Assembly (NCBI RefSeq): GCF_009646115.1
Contig: NZ_CP045720.1
Span: 1,860,001-1,924,000, forward strand
Length of the DNA stretch: 64,000 nt
Reading direction: 5' to 3'
Source: Pantoea eucalypti
GTDB taxonomy: Bacteria; Pseudomonadota; Gammaproteobacteria; Enterobacterales; Enterobacteriaceae
In this document: piece by piece, positions 24,020 to 32,714 of the stretch
Position numbering within the stretch: position 1 is the stretch's first letter
Layout of the letters: each line of letters opens with the position of its first letter
The notes under the pieces: model-generated
Told to the model about the DNA's origin: nothing
Seen by the model: only the letters and a program-made list of their open reading frames with translations
Database searches by the model: none
Program-made: the position numbers and the translations under genes

Positions 24020-24044
24020 ATGGCCTGAATCTTTCTCTCTTAAA

Positions 24045-24081
24045 GCGGGGCGCATCATACCAAATGCGATAAAGGTGTAAA
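24045..24081 (-). promoter_or_regulatory. Stringent promoter of the tRNA-Tyr operon
   Basis: On the minus strand: -35 TTTACA (24076-24081), 16-bp spacer, -10 TATGAT (24054-24059), then the GC-rich discriminator GCGCCCCGC. These boxes equal those of E. coli tyrT, the classic stringently controlled promoter. Confidence 0.93.
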
Positions 24082-24163
24082 GCGCCCACTGGCAAAACAA
24101 CATCTGTTTGCCCACTTTTTACGCGTAGCGCTGAATCTGCAGACAATTCAGCACGCTGGCTGA

Positions 24164-25012
24164 TTAAAGAATAATCGTGCGATTGCCATAAACGAAGACG
24201 CGCTGCCCCAGAACTTTGTAGAGTGCGTTGCTCAGAACATTCTTTTCTACGTCGCGACCGGCGCGCATCATCTCATCAGCGGTGTAGCTGTGATCGACGT
24301 TGATCACATCCTGCATGATGATGGGGCCTTCATCGAGATTGTCATTCACATAGTGCGCGGTGGCACCGATGATCTTCACGCCGCGCTCATAAGCCTGGTG
24401 ATAAGGGCGGGCACCGATAAAGGCGGGCAGGAACGAGTGGTGAATATTGATGATCTGGTTCGGATAACGCTGCACAAAAGCAGGCGTCAGGACACGCATA
24501 TATTTTGCCAGCACCACGTAGTCGGGCTGATAGCGATCAATCTCTTCCACCATGCGGTTATCGTGCTCTTCCCGCGTCAGACCCTCATGACTCACCAGTA
24601 CAAAGGGAATATCGAAACGCTCAACCAGTGAACGCAGCGTGTCGTGATTACCGACTACTGCCGCGATCTCCATATCCAGGCCGCCAAAGGCGCTCTTCAT
24701 TAACAGGTCGCCCAGGCAGTGCGCTTCTTTGGTGACCAGAATCACTACGCGACGACGACCGGCGCTGTGCAGTTCACGCACAGAACCCTGTGGCAGAGCG
24801 CTGTCGAGATCGGCGAGCAGGGTGTTGTCGTTGAAAATCCCTTCCAGCTCGGTGCGCATGAAAAAACGCCCGGTGCGATGATCAACAAACTCATTGTTCT
24901 GCACGATATTGAGTTCGTGCTTGTAACAAATATTGGTGATTTTGGCGATCAGACCTTTTGCATCGGGACAAATGGTTCGTAAAACTTTTCTTTGCATGGT
25001 TTGCGCTTGCAT
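24164..25012 (-). CDS. purU: Formyltetrahydrofolate deformylase
   Basis: A 282-aa enzyme that hydrolyses 10-formyl-THF to formate and THF, supplying formate for PurT and balancing one-carbon units. An N-terminal ACT domain (about 8-85) senses methionine/glycine in the family. The formyltransferase-fold domain holds NIHHSFLPAFIGARPY and the catalytic aspartate in NDNLDEGPII. A second ATG five codons in (MQRKVLRT) is possible; E. coli PurU has 280 aa, closer to the longer form. It neighbours tRNA-Tyr as in E. coli. Confidence 0.95.
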   Translation of the reverse strand: MQAQTMQRKVLRTICPDAKGLIAKITNICYKHELNIVQNNEFVDHRTGRFFMRTELEGIFNDNTLLADLDSALPQGSVRELHSAGRRRVVILVTKEAHCLGDLLMKSAFGGLDMEIAAVVGNHDTLRSLVERFDIPFVLVSHEGLTREEHDNRMVEEIDRYQPDYVVLAKYMRVLTPAFVQRYPNQIINIHHSFLPAFIGARPYHQAYERGVKIIGATAHYVNDNLDEGPIIMQDVINVDHSYTADEMMRAGRDVEKNVLSNALYKVLGQRVFVYGNRTIIL

Positions 25013-25067
25013 CTCAATCAGAGTCCTGTCAAAGCATTAGGGGTAAACCGCTGGGGCAGCCATCAGC

Positions 25068-25523
25068 TTAACCACAACATTTTTTGTATTTTTTGCCACT
25101 GCCACATGGGCAGGGATCGTTACGCCCCACGGGCGGTGCTGTACCGTCAACATAGTACCAGCGTTGATCCTCGCGAAGAAAGCGTGAACACTCATGAATG
25201 GCATGAATGTTGTCGTTCTCGCGGTATCGCGCAAAAAAGGTGACGAAAGCTTCGTTCTCATGGCTTCCATGATTACAACGGGTTACATTCAGGCTAAGCC
25301 AAACGGTACCCGGGAAACTTTCAGATAAAAGCCCTGACAGGCCGGGATGGCGTTTATCAGGATGCCAGGTCGCAACCAGATACTCCGCATTATGCTGAAC
25401 ATAAGCGCAATAACGGGATCGCATAAGTTGTTCAGCTGTAAAAGGAATTTGGTTGCCCTGCAGAAAGGGCTCGCAACATACGCTATACTGCTCTCCGCTA
25501 CAACATGGGCAGGTTTCTGACAC
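25068..25523 (-). CDS. ychJ: YchJ, SEC-C motif protein
   Basis: A 151-aa protein with a zinc-binding SEC-C motif at each end ([13 protein letters not shown] at the start, [13 protein letters not shown] at the end) and an NTF2-like middle ([28 protein letters not shown]). Molecular role is unknown. It is in the E. coli order purU-ychJ-rssA. Confidence 0.92.
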   Translation of the reverse strand: MSETCPCCSGEQYSVCCEPFLQGNQIPFTAEQLMRSRYCAYVQHNAEYLVATWHPDKRHPGLSGLLSESFPGTVWLSLNVTRCNHGSHENEAFVTFFARYRENDNIHAIHECSRFLREDQRWYYVDGTAPPVGRNDPCPCGSGKKYKKCCG

Positions 25524-25619
25524 ATTATCTCCAGAGAATGATGAGTCGATTTCACAGGCGCGCTATGTTAGCTGACCCCACGTTGTGACGCTACGTATTG
25601 ACGGCAGGACCAGATACAA

Positions 25620-26525
25620 ATGAGAAAAGTAAAAATTGGATTGGCTCTGGGGTCTGGAGCGGCCAAAGGATGGGCACACATTGGTGTGATCAACGCCCTG
25701 GAGCGCGCTGGCATTGAGATTGACGTTGTTGCAGGTTGCTCAGTCGGCGCACTGGTTGGGTCTGCCTATGTGAATAATCGTTTGCCGTTGATGCAGAAAT
25801 GGGTCAGTGCATTCCGCTACTGGGATGTTATTCGTCTGATGGATGTCTCGTGGCAGCGTGGCGGACTTTTACGCGGCGAGCGGGTTTTCAACCATGTTCG
25901 TCAGCTTATCCCTAACGATGCGATTGAGCAGTGCCATAAACCTTTTGGCGTGGTGGCGACCAACCTAAGTACCGGTCGTGAACTCTGGCTCACTGAGGGC
26001 GATTTACATCAGGCCGTGCGTGCATCCTGTAGTATGCCAGGTTTATTACCACCAGTGGGCTACAATGGGTATTGGCTGGTAGATGGTGCCGTGGTCAATC
26101 CGGTGCCAGTCTCACTGACGCGTGCCCTGGGCGCAGACATTGTTATTGCCGTTGATTTACAGCATGACGCGCATTTAATGCAACAGGATCTCTTTTCCGT
26201 TACGCCTCAGAACAGCGAAGAAGAAGCCGCAGCAGCGGCATTGAGTTGGGGTGGGAAACTGCGACAGCGCCTGGTGAATTTCACCCAGCGCCGTGCATCT
26301 CAGTCGCCTGGCGCGATGGAGATTATGTCCACCTCAATCCAGGTGCTGGAGAATCGCCTGAAGATGAACCGTATGGCAGGCGATCCACCCGACGTTTTAA
26401 TACAGCCGGTCTGTCCGCAAATTTCGACGCTGGACTTTCATCGTGCTGAAGAGGCTATCGAGGCAGGCAGGGCGGCCGTAGAGAAGAAAATGGATGAACT
26501 ATTACCACTGGTCCGTGGCAGATAA
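25620..26525 (+). CDS. rssA: Patatin-like protein RssA
   Basis: A 301-aa patatin-fold putative serine hydrolase. The oxyanion-hole glycine-rich segment GLALGSGAAKGWAHIG, nucleophile S41 in GCSVGALVG, and D155 in the DGAVVNPVP motif are all present, so the catalytic dyad is intact. The substrate is unknown. It precedes rssB on the same strand, as in E. coli, where the pair forms an operon. Confidence 0.93.
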   Translation: MRKVKIGLALGSGAAKGWAHIGVINALERAGIEIDVVAGCSVGALVGSAYVNNRLPLMQKWVSAFRYWDVIRLMDVSWQRGGLLRGERVFNHVRQLIPNDAIEQCHKPFGVVATNLSTGRELWLTEGDLHQAVRASCSMPGLLPPVGYNGYWLVDGAVVNPVPVSLTRALGADIVIAVDLQHDAHLMQQDLFSVTPQNSEEEAAAAALSWGGKLRQRLVNFTQRRASQSPGAMEIMSTSIQVLENRLKMNRMAGDPPDVLIQPVCPQISTLDFHRAEEAIEAGRAAVEKKMDELLPLVRGR

Positions 26526-26624
26526 TGAAGTTGTTCATTCAAAGCGGTGACTTCGGGCAATTCTGAAAGGCGCAACTGCGTTTTATGAACCACTATTGAA
26601 ATATCTGGTACGCAGGGGGAAAGA

Positions 26625-27641
26625 ATGGAAAAACCACTACTCGGCAAAAAGATACTCATTGTCGAAGATGAGGCTGTTTTCCGTTCGTTGCTGGACCAAT
26701 TTTTGTTATCGATGGGTGCTGTGACGTTACAAGCGGAAGACGGTCTGGAAGCAATTACACAACTACAACAGCATACTGTCGACCTGATTATCTGCGATCT
26801 GGAAATGCCTCGCATGAGCGGCATCCAGTTTGTTGAGCATATTCGCACCCGTGGCAATGTGGTGCCGATTTTAATCATTTCGGCCACTGAAAACATGTCT
26901 GATATCGCTCACGTACTGCGTCTTGGGGTGCAGGATGTGCTGCTAAAACCGCTGAAAAACTTTGAACGCTTCCGTGAAGCGGTCTATGAGTGTCTCTATC
27001 CCTCTATGTTCACCTCGAAAGTGGAAGAGGATGAGCAACTGTTCCAGGACTGGGATGCGCTGGTTCGCGATCCCAAAGCGGCTGCCAAGCTGCTTAAGCA
27101 ACTCCAGCCTCCGGTACAACAGACGATTGCCAACTGTCGGGTTAACTACCGCCAGCTGACAATGGCTGAGCAGCCCGGACTGGTGCTTGATATCGCGGCG
27201 CTCTCCGATAAAGATCTGGCATTTTACTGTCTGGACGTCACGCGCGCCGGTGACAATGGCGTGCTGGCGGCGTTGCTGTTGCGGGCTCTGTTCAATGGTC
27301 TGTTACAGGAGCAGCTGACCGGACAAAAACAGCGCCTGCCAGAGCTTAATGGATTGCTCAGACAGGTTAATCTGTTACTCCGTCAGGCAAATCTCAGCGG
27401 TCAGTTCCCGTTGCTGGTTGGTTACTATCACCGCGGTTTAAAAAACTTGATCCTGGTTTCCGCCGGATTAAACGCCACACTTCATGTTCATACCCATCAG
27501 ATTCAGCTCAGCAATGGCGTCCCTCTTGGCACTATGGGTAGCACCCATCTGAACCAAATCAGTCAGCGTGCTGATAACTGGCAATGCCATGTGTGGGGCG
27601 CGGGCGGGCGCATCCGGCTGATGCTGTCGACCGAAGAATAA
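26625..27641 (+). CDS. rssB: RssB, adaptor for RpoS degradation
   Basis: A 338-aa response regulator that delivers sigma-S to ClpXP. The receiver domain (8-120) has the acidic pocket E14-D15, phosphate acceptor D58 (IICDLEMP) and K108 (LLKPLKN). The C-terminal part is a degenerate PP2C-like domain without full metal ligands, typical of RssB. It controls general stress response levels; yeaGH and ymgB-like genes of this kind are often in that regulon. Confidence 0.95.
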   Translation: MEKPLLGKKILIVEDEAVFRSLLDQFLLSMGAVTLQAEDGLEAITQLQQHTVDLIICDLEMPRMSGIQFVEHIRTRGNVVPILIISATENMSDIAHVLRLGVQDVLLKPLKNFERFREAVYECLYPSMFTSKVEEDEQLFQDWDALVRDPKAAAKLLKQLQPPVQQTIANCRVNYRQLTMAEQPGLVLDIAALSDKDLAFYCLDVTRAGDNGVLAALLLRALFNGLLQEQLTGQKQRLPELNGLLRQVNLLLRQANLSGQFPLLVGYYHRGLKNLILVSAGLNATLHVHTHQIQLSNGVPLGTMGSTHLNQISQRADNWQCHVWGAGGRIRLMLSTEE

Positions 27642-27834
27642 GGGCTAAAAAACGAAAGATTCTGGTGCTGAGGACAGGGCCAGAGTTTAGCTTTACAGTT
27701 GGGTAATAGTCTTAATTTCGACGGTTTCATGCCTTCCAGGATAAATCCGTTCGATACTAGCTGATATACTCATTTCCGAATTTAAACCGACATATCAAGT
27801 ATTAACTTGAACGGCCTATGAGAGAGGTATCTTA

Positions 27835-28743
27835 ATGTCTGCCAATAATACCAAAGTAAAAAAAGCGGTAATCCCGGTAGCGGGTTTGGGCACGCGTATG
27901 CTCCCGGCTACCAAAGCGATTCCAAAAGAGATGTTACCGCTGGTTGATAAGCCGTTAATCCAGTATGTCGTTAACGAGTGTATCGCTGCTGGCATCAATG
28001 AAATTGTGCTGGTAACGCATTCATCAAAAAATGCCATCGAAAACCACTTTGATACCAGCTTCGAACTGGAATCCATGCTGGAAAAACGTGTTAAGCGTCA
28101 GCTGCTGGACGAAATCCAGTCAATCTGCCCGCCACACGTTACCATCATGCAGGTTCGTCAGGGCATTGCCAAAGGTCTGGGTCACGCAGTGATGTGTGCA
28201 CACCCACTGATCGGTGATGAGCCATTTGCCGTTATCCTGCCAGACGTCATCATCGACGAATACGAATCCAACCCAACCAAAGATAACCTGGCAGAAATGC
28301 TGAGCCGTTATGAAGAGTCTGGCCGCAGCCAGATAATGGTTGAGCCGGTTGCCGATGTGACCGCTTATGGTGTTGTTGATTGCCAGGGCGCAGAACTGAA
28401 CCCAGGCGACAGCGCGCCGATGGTCGGTGTGGTTGAGAAGCCTAAAGCGTCAGAATCACCTTCTAACCTGGCTGTAGTCGGTCGTTATGTTCTCTCTTCA
28501 GAGATCTGGCCACTGCTGGCGAAAACCCCTCCAGGTGCAGGCGGTGAAGTTCAGCTCACTGACTCCATTGCCATGCTGATGGAAAAAGAGACTGTCGAAG
28601 CTTACCACCTGAAAGGCGTGAGCCATGATTGCGGTAATAAGCTGGGCTACATGCAGGCTTTCGTTGAGTACGGTGTTCGTCATCCGGTATTGGGCAAAGA
28701 TTTTTCTGAATGGCTCGATGGCGCAGTTGGCAACAAAAAGTAA
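27835..28743 (+). CDS. galU: UTP-glucose-1-phosphate uridylyltransferase
   Basis: A 302-aa nucleotidyltransferase making UDP-glucose from UTP and glucose-1-P. The nucleotide-binding signature [18 protein letters not shown] lies at 16-33. The active-site regions GLGHAVMCA and GVVEKPKA are present. ugd follows 22 bp later and consumes the product, so the operon makes UDP-glucose and then UDP-glucuronate. In E. coli galU is followed directly by hns. Confidence 0.97.
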   Translation: MSANNTKVKKAVIPVAGLGTRMLPATKAIPKEMLPLVDKPLIQYVVNECIAAGINEIVLVTHSSKNAIENHFDTSFELESMLEKRVKRQLLDEIQSICPPHVTIMQVRQGIAKGLGHAVMCAHPLIGDEPFAVILPDVIIDEYESNPTKDNLAEMLSRYEESGRSQIMVEPVADVTAYGVVDCQGAELNPGDSAPMVGVVEKPKASESPSNLAVVGRYVLSSEIWPLLAKTPPGAGGEVQLTDSIAMLMEKETVEAYHLKGVSHDCGNKLGYMQAFVEYGVRHPVLGKDFSEWLDGAVGNKK

Positions 28744-28765
28744 TTCATAAACACAGGATAACTCG

Positions 28766-30106
28766 ATGAAAGTCACTGTATTTGGTATCGGCTATGTCGG
28801 TCTGGTTCAGGCTGCGGTGTTAGCCGAAGTCGGACATGACGTTCTCTGCATTGATGTCGACGAAAACAAAGTCGAAAATCTGAAAAAAGGCATCATTCCT
28901 ATTTTCGAACCAGGTTTAACGCCGCTGGTAATGTCCAATTACGAAGCGGGTCGTCTGAAGTTCAGCACTGATGCTGAGCTGGGCGTAAACCATGGTGTTA
29001 TGCAGTTTATTGCAGTCGGTACTCCACCGGATGAAGACGGCTCTGCCGATCTGAAATATGTGACCGCCGTAGCGCGCACCATTGCGCAGCATATGAACGA
29101 TCACAAAGTGGTTATCGACAAATCAACCGTTCCGGTTGGCACAGCAGACAAAGTTCGTGCGGTAATGACGGAAGCGCTGAAAGCGCGTGATGCCAACATC
29201 ACATTTGATGTGGTTTCAAACCCTGAATTCCTGAAAGAGGGTGCTGCAGTTAATGACTGCATGCGTCCGGAGCGTATCGTTGTCGGTACTGACAACGACG
29301 ACGTGGTAGAGCTGTTACGTGAGCTTTATGAGCCGTTTAACCGTAACCACGATCGCATGATCATGATGGATATCCGCAGCGCAGAGCTGACTAAGTATGC
29401 CGCTAACTGCATGCTGGCAACCAAAATCAGCTTTATGAACGAGATGTCTAACCTGGCTGAACGTTTAGGTGCGGATATTGAAAAAGTACGCCAGGGCATC
29501 GGTTCAGATCCCCGCATTGGCTACCACTTTATCTACCCTGGCTGTGGCTACGGCGGCTCCTGCTTCCCGAAAGATGTGCAGGCGTTGATCCGTACCGCGG
29601 AGTCTATTGGCTATCAGCCACGTCTGTTACAGGCCGTGGAAGATGTGAATGACAACCAGAAAAATAAACTGCCTACCTTCATTAAGCGTCATTTTGGCGA
29701 CGATCTGAAAGGTAAAACGTTTGCACTCTGGGGTCTGTCATTCAAGCCTAATACGGACGACATGCGTGAAGCCTCAAGCCGTGTGCTGATGGAAACGCTG
29801 TGGGAAGCGGGCGCTTCTGTTCAGGCGTTTGACCCTGAAGCAATGGACGAAGCGCAGCGTATCTATGGTCACCGCAGCGATCTGAAGCTGATGGGGACCA
29901 AAGAAGCAGCCCTGCAGGGTGCAGACGGTCTGGTCATCTGTACGGAGTGGCAAAACTTCCGTGCGCCTGACTTCGACATTATCAAAAATGCGCTGAAAGA
30001 AGCCGTGATTTTTGATGGTCGTAACCTGTATGATCCAGAGCGTATCAGCAAACGCGGTTTCGTTTATTATGCAATCGGCCGCGGAGCGTCTATTCAAACT
30101 GCATAA
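28766..30106 (+). CDS. ugd: UDP-glucose 6-dehydrogenase
   Basis: A 446-aa enzyme oxidising UDP-glucose to UDP-glucuronate with two NAD+. The N-terminal Rossmann motif GIGYVG lies at 7-12. The catalytic cysteine is C266 in [10 protein letters not shown]. The C-terminal UDP-binding domain contains [16 protein letters not shown]. It is longer than E. coli Ugd (388 aa), and belongs to the longer bacterial branch. A GGAT-type ribosome site is close to the ATG; the gene sits between galU and an epimerase in one operon. Confidence 0.95.
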   Translation: MKVTVFGIGYVGLVQAAVLAEVGHDVLCIDVDENKVENLKKGIIPIFEPGLTPLVMSNYEAGRLKFSTDAELGVNHGVMQFIAVGTPPDEDGSADLKYVTAVARTIAQHMNDHKVVIDKSTVPVGTADKVRAVMTEALKARDANITFDVVSNPEFLKEGAAVNDCMRPERIVVGTDNDDVVELLRELYEPFNRNHDRMIMMDIRSAELTKYAANCMLATKISFMNEMSNLAERLGADIEKVRQGIGSDPRIGYHFIYPGCGYGGSCFPKDVQALIRTAESIGYQPRLLQAVEDVNDNQKNKLPTFIKRHFGDDLKGKTFALWGLSFKPNTDDMREASSRVLMETLWEAGASVQAFDPEAMDEAQRIYGHRSDLKLMGTKEAALQGADGLVICTEWQNFRAPDFDIIKNALKEAVIFDGRNLYDPERISKRGFVYYAIGRGASIQTA

Positions 30107-30120
30107 TTAACGAGGGATTT

Positions 30121-31128
30121 ATGAACTTTCTGGTCACCGGCGCCGCAGGCTTTATTGGTTTTCATGTTAGTCAGCGTCTGCTGGCCGCCGGTCACCAGGT
30201 TGTCGGTATCGACAACCTGAATGATTATTATGACGTAAATCTCAAGCATGCCCGTCTCAATTTAATTAAAGCCAACCCAGGTTTTACCTTTATTGAGATG
30301 GACCTGGCGGACCGTGATGCAATGGCATCACTGTTCGGCCAGAACAGGTTCCAGCGCGTTATTCACCTTGGCGCTCAGGCTGGTGTCAGGTATTCCATCG
30401 AAAACCCTCATGCTTACGCAGACGCTAATCTGATCGGTCACCTCAATATCCTTGAAGGCTGCCGTCATCATAAAATTGAACATCTGCTCTATGCTTCATC
30501 CAGTTCAGTTTATGGTCTGAACCGCAAGATGCCGTTCTCAACGGAAGACAGCGTTGATCATCCGGTATCATTATATGCGGCGACCAAAAAAGCCAATGAG
30601 CTCATGTCGCATACTTACTCGCATCTTTATCAGTTGCCGACAACCGGATTGCGCTTCTTTACCGTCTATGGGCCGTGGGGCCGCCCGGATATGGCATTAT
30701 TCAAATTCACGCGCGCAATGATTGCCGGTGAAGCGATAGATGTTTATAACCAGGGCCAGATGAAACGCGACTTTACCTATATTGACGATATTGCTGAAGC
30801 GATTGTTCGTCTGCAGGATGTTATACCTCAGAAGGATGATCACTGGACCGTTGAAACCGGTTCACCCGCAACCAGTTCAGCCCCATATCGTGTTTATAAC
30901 ATTGGTAATAGTCAGCCTGTTACGTTGATGAGCTATATCGAAGCGATTGAGAAAGCACTGGGTATTACTGCGAATAAAAATCTGATGCCGATGCAACCCG
31001 GTGATGTACTGGAAACCAGTGCGGATACAAGCGCGTTGTTTGAGGCCATTGGTTTTAAACCGCAGACCGGTGTTGAAGAGGGCGTTAAAAAATTCGTTGA
31101 CTGGTATCGGGATTTTTACAGCGTCTGA
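30121..31128 (+). CDS. UDP-glucuronate 4-epimerase (NAD-dependent)
   Basis: A 335-aa short-chain dehydrogenase-type epimerase. It has GAAGFIG (7-13), the serine group ASSSSVYG (125-132), and the catalytic Y152-x-x-x-K156 (LYAATKK). The sequence GIDNLNDYYDVNLK, RYSIENPHAY and FFTVYGPWGRPDMA is that of the UDP-glucuronate epimerase (uge/Gla) group, not GalE. Placement directly after ugd agrees: the pathway would give UDP-galacturonate for surface polysaccharides. Exact substrate is inferred. Confidence 0.88.
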   Translation: MNFLVTGAAGFIGFHVSQRLLAAGHQVVGIDNLNDYYDVNLKHARLNLIKANPGFTFIEMDLADRDAMASLFGQNRFQRVIHLGAQAGVRYSIENPHAYADANLIGHLNILEGCRHHKIEHLLYASSSSVYGLNRKMPFSTEDSVDHPVSLYAATKKANELMSHTYSHLYQLPTTGLRFFTVYGPWGRPDMALFKFTRAMIAGEAIDVYNQGQMKRDFTYIDDIAEAIVRLQDVIPQKDDHWTVETGSPATSSAPYRVYNIGNSQPVTLMSYIEAIEKALGITANKNLMPMQPGDVLETSADTSALFEAIGFKPQTGVEEGVKKFVDWYRDFYSV

Positions 31129-31135
31129 TTTAAAG

Positions 31136-31165
31136 AAAAAAGGAAGCGTCTGCTTCCTTTTTTTT
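31136..31165 (+). terminator. Terminator of the galU-ugd-epimerase operon
   Basis: GGAAGC-GTCT-GCTTCC preceded by six A and followed by eight T. It likely works in both directions, serving hns as well. Confidence 0.92.
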
Positions 31166-31199
31166 GCGCATCAGGCTGATACTAATGTCGCGGCACTGT

Positions 31200-31616
31200 T
31201 TACTGTTTCAGTAAAAAATCGTCCAGCGTTTTACCCTGTTCTTCCAGTGCTATTTTGATCACCGCAGGTGTACGTCCCTGACCGGTCCATGTTCTGGACT
31301 CACCTTTTTCATCGGTATAAGCATATTTAGCCGGGCGCACTGAGCGTTTAGCTTTTGCCGCAGTTCGGGGAGTCGCGGCCTGGGCGTTAATCAGTTCATT
31401 CGGGTCGATTCCATCGGCCAGCAACATTTCACGATACTGATTAAGTTTACGCGTGCGTTCTTCATTTTCTGCCTGAAAATGCGACTCTTCTTCGCGGCGT
31501 TCTTTTACCACCACGTCCAGTTTTTCCAGCATCTCTTCCAGTGTTTCTACGGAATACTCTCTGGCCTGGGCGCGCAGCGTACGGATATTATTAAGAACTT
31601 TTAGTGCTTCGCTCAT
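31200..31616 (-). CDS. hns: H-NS nucleoid protein
   Basis: A 138-aa DNA-binding protein that bridges AT-rich DNA and silences horizontally acquired genes. The N-terminal dimerisation and coiled-coil region covers 1-65, then a flexible linker rich in Ala/Lys, and the C-terminal domain with TWTGQGRTP (the AT-hook-like QGR at 113-115). Length equals E. coli H-NS (137 aa). It is convergent with the galU operon and divergent from tdk, as in E. coli. Confidence 0.97.
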   Translation of the reverse strand: MSEALKVLNNIRTLRAQAREYSVETLEEMLEKLDVVVKERREEESHFQAENEERTRKLNQYREMLLADGIDPNELINAQAATPRTAAKAKRSVRPAKYAYTDEKGESRTWTGQGRTPAVIKIALEEQGKTLDDFLLKQ

Positions 31617-32026
31617 TGTCCTGGTCTCTGAATAAGGGGAAAGTTGTGTTGCCCGCTAATAGTAGTGGTGACGTTAAATAACTTCAATCATAAAAAAAAT
31701 GATCACGGCTAATAACGCTGGAAATTAAAATAACCTGAGGGGGAATAATTCATAATTATGCCGAATGAAAAATATTTTCGCTTAGTATGATATGAAATAA
31801 ATTTAATGTATTTAAGGCAGTAACAAAAATGTCATTGCTTGCATTGCAGTTAAAATAAGCAAAACTTATTCTCTTTCCTGACGCACCTGACGGTCGTCAT
31901 AAACTGCCTGTTTAACGGTAAGCGGGCGGGCATTACGCTCTATTCCTCCATCGGCGTCAACGTATTCCCTGCGCTTTGTGTTAATATGCGCGCCATTCTG
32001 TTCAGTCCCGATGAAGATACGTTCCT
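31617..32026. other. Divergent AT-rich region hns / tdk
   Basis: About 410 bp with no gene. The hns side is very AT-rich with several A and T tracts, as expected if H-NS binds its own promoter. An extended -10 box for tdk is at 31979-31987. Confidence 0.6.
31979..31987 (+). promoter_or_regulatory. Putative extended -10 promoter of tdk
   Basis: TG-T-TAATAT, an extended -10 element, 40 bp before the tdk ATG. No good -35 box was seen, which is compatible with an extended -10 promoter. Confidence 0.45.
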
Positions 32027-32647
32027 ATGGCCCAACTTTATTTCTATTACTCTGCCATGAATGCAGGGAAATCAACTGCACTGCTGCAATCTTCCTATAA
32101 CTATCAGGAGCGCGGCATGCGTTCACTGGTCTACACCGCTGAGATCGATAATCGCTTTGGTGCCGGGCAGGTGAGTTCCCGCATCGGACTTTCGTCTCCC
32201 GCTGTGCTCTACAATGCAGAGACTGCACTTTACAGTGAAATTGCTGCTGAACATGCTGTGCAGCCTATTCACTGCGTGTTAGTTGATGAGAGTCAGTTCC
32301 TGACCCGGGAACAGGTCAAAGCGCTCTCTGATGTCGTGGACGATCTGGACATCCCTGTGCTCTGTTATGGCTTGCGAACTGATTTCCGGGGTGAACTGTT
32401 TGTGGGCAGTCAGTATCTGCTGGCATGGGCTGATAAGCTGGTTGAGCTTAAAACTATCTGTCACTGCGGCCGCAAGGCCAGCATGGTGCTGCGACTGGAT
32501 AGTGAAGGTAAACCGTTCAGTGAAGGTGAGCAGGTCGTGATTGGCGGTAACGAAAGTTATATCTCCGTCTGTCGTAAGCACTATAAACAGGCGATAGAGC
32601 AGGGCTCGTTACAGGCGATTCATGGTGCACAGACTCCGCTGCCGTAA
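32027..32647 (+). CDS. tdk: Thymidine kinase
   Basis: A 206-aa type II thymidine kinase of the pyrimidine salvage pathway. The P-loop [14 protein letters not shown] lies at 7-20, and the catalytic glutamate is E88 in VLVDESQFL. Zinc-site cysteines occur in ICHCGRKA and in the C-terminal CRKHY. Confidence 0.96.
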   Translation: MAQLYFYYSAMNAGKSTALLQSSYNYQERGMRSLVYTAEIDNRFGAGQVSSRIGLSSPAVLYNAETALYSEIAAEHAVQPIHCVLVDESQFLTREQVKALSDVVDDLDIPVLCYGLRTDFRGELFVGSQYLLAWADKLVELKTICHCGRKASMVLRLDSEGKPFSEGEQVVIGGNESYISVCRKHYKQAIEQGSLQAIHGAQTPLP

Positions 32648-32666
32648 CCCTCTTTTCAGGTAATAA

Positions 32667-32688
32667 AAAACCCGCCGTGGCGGGTTTT
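32667..32688. terminator. Bidirectional terminator between tdk and adhE
   Basis: AAAACCCGCC-GT-GGCGGGTTTT is a perfect hairpin with A and T runs, placed between the convergent 3' ends. Confidence 0.88.
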
Positions 32689-32714
32689 CTTATCACAGTG
32701 TCAGCGGGTCATTA

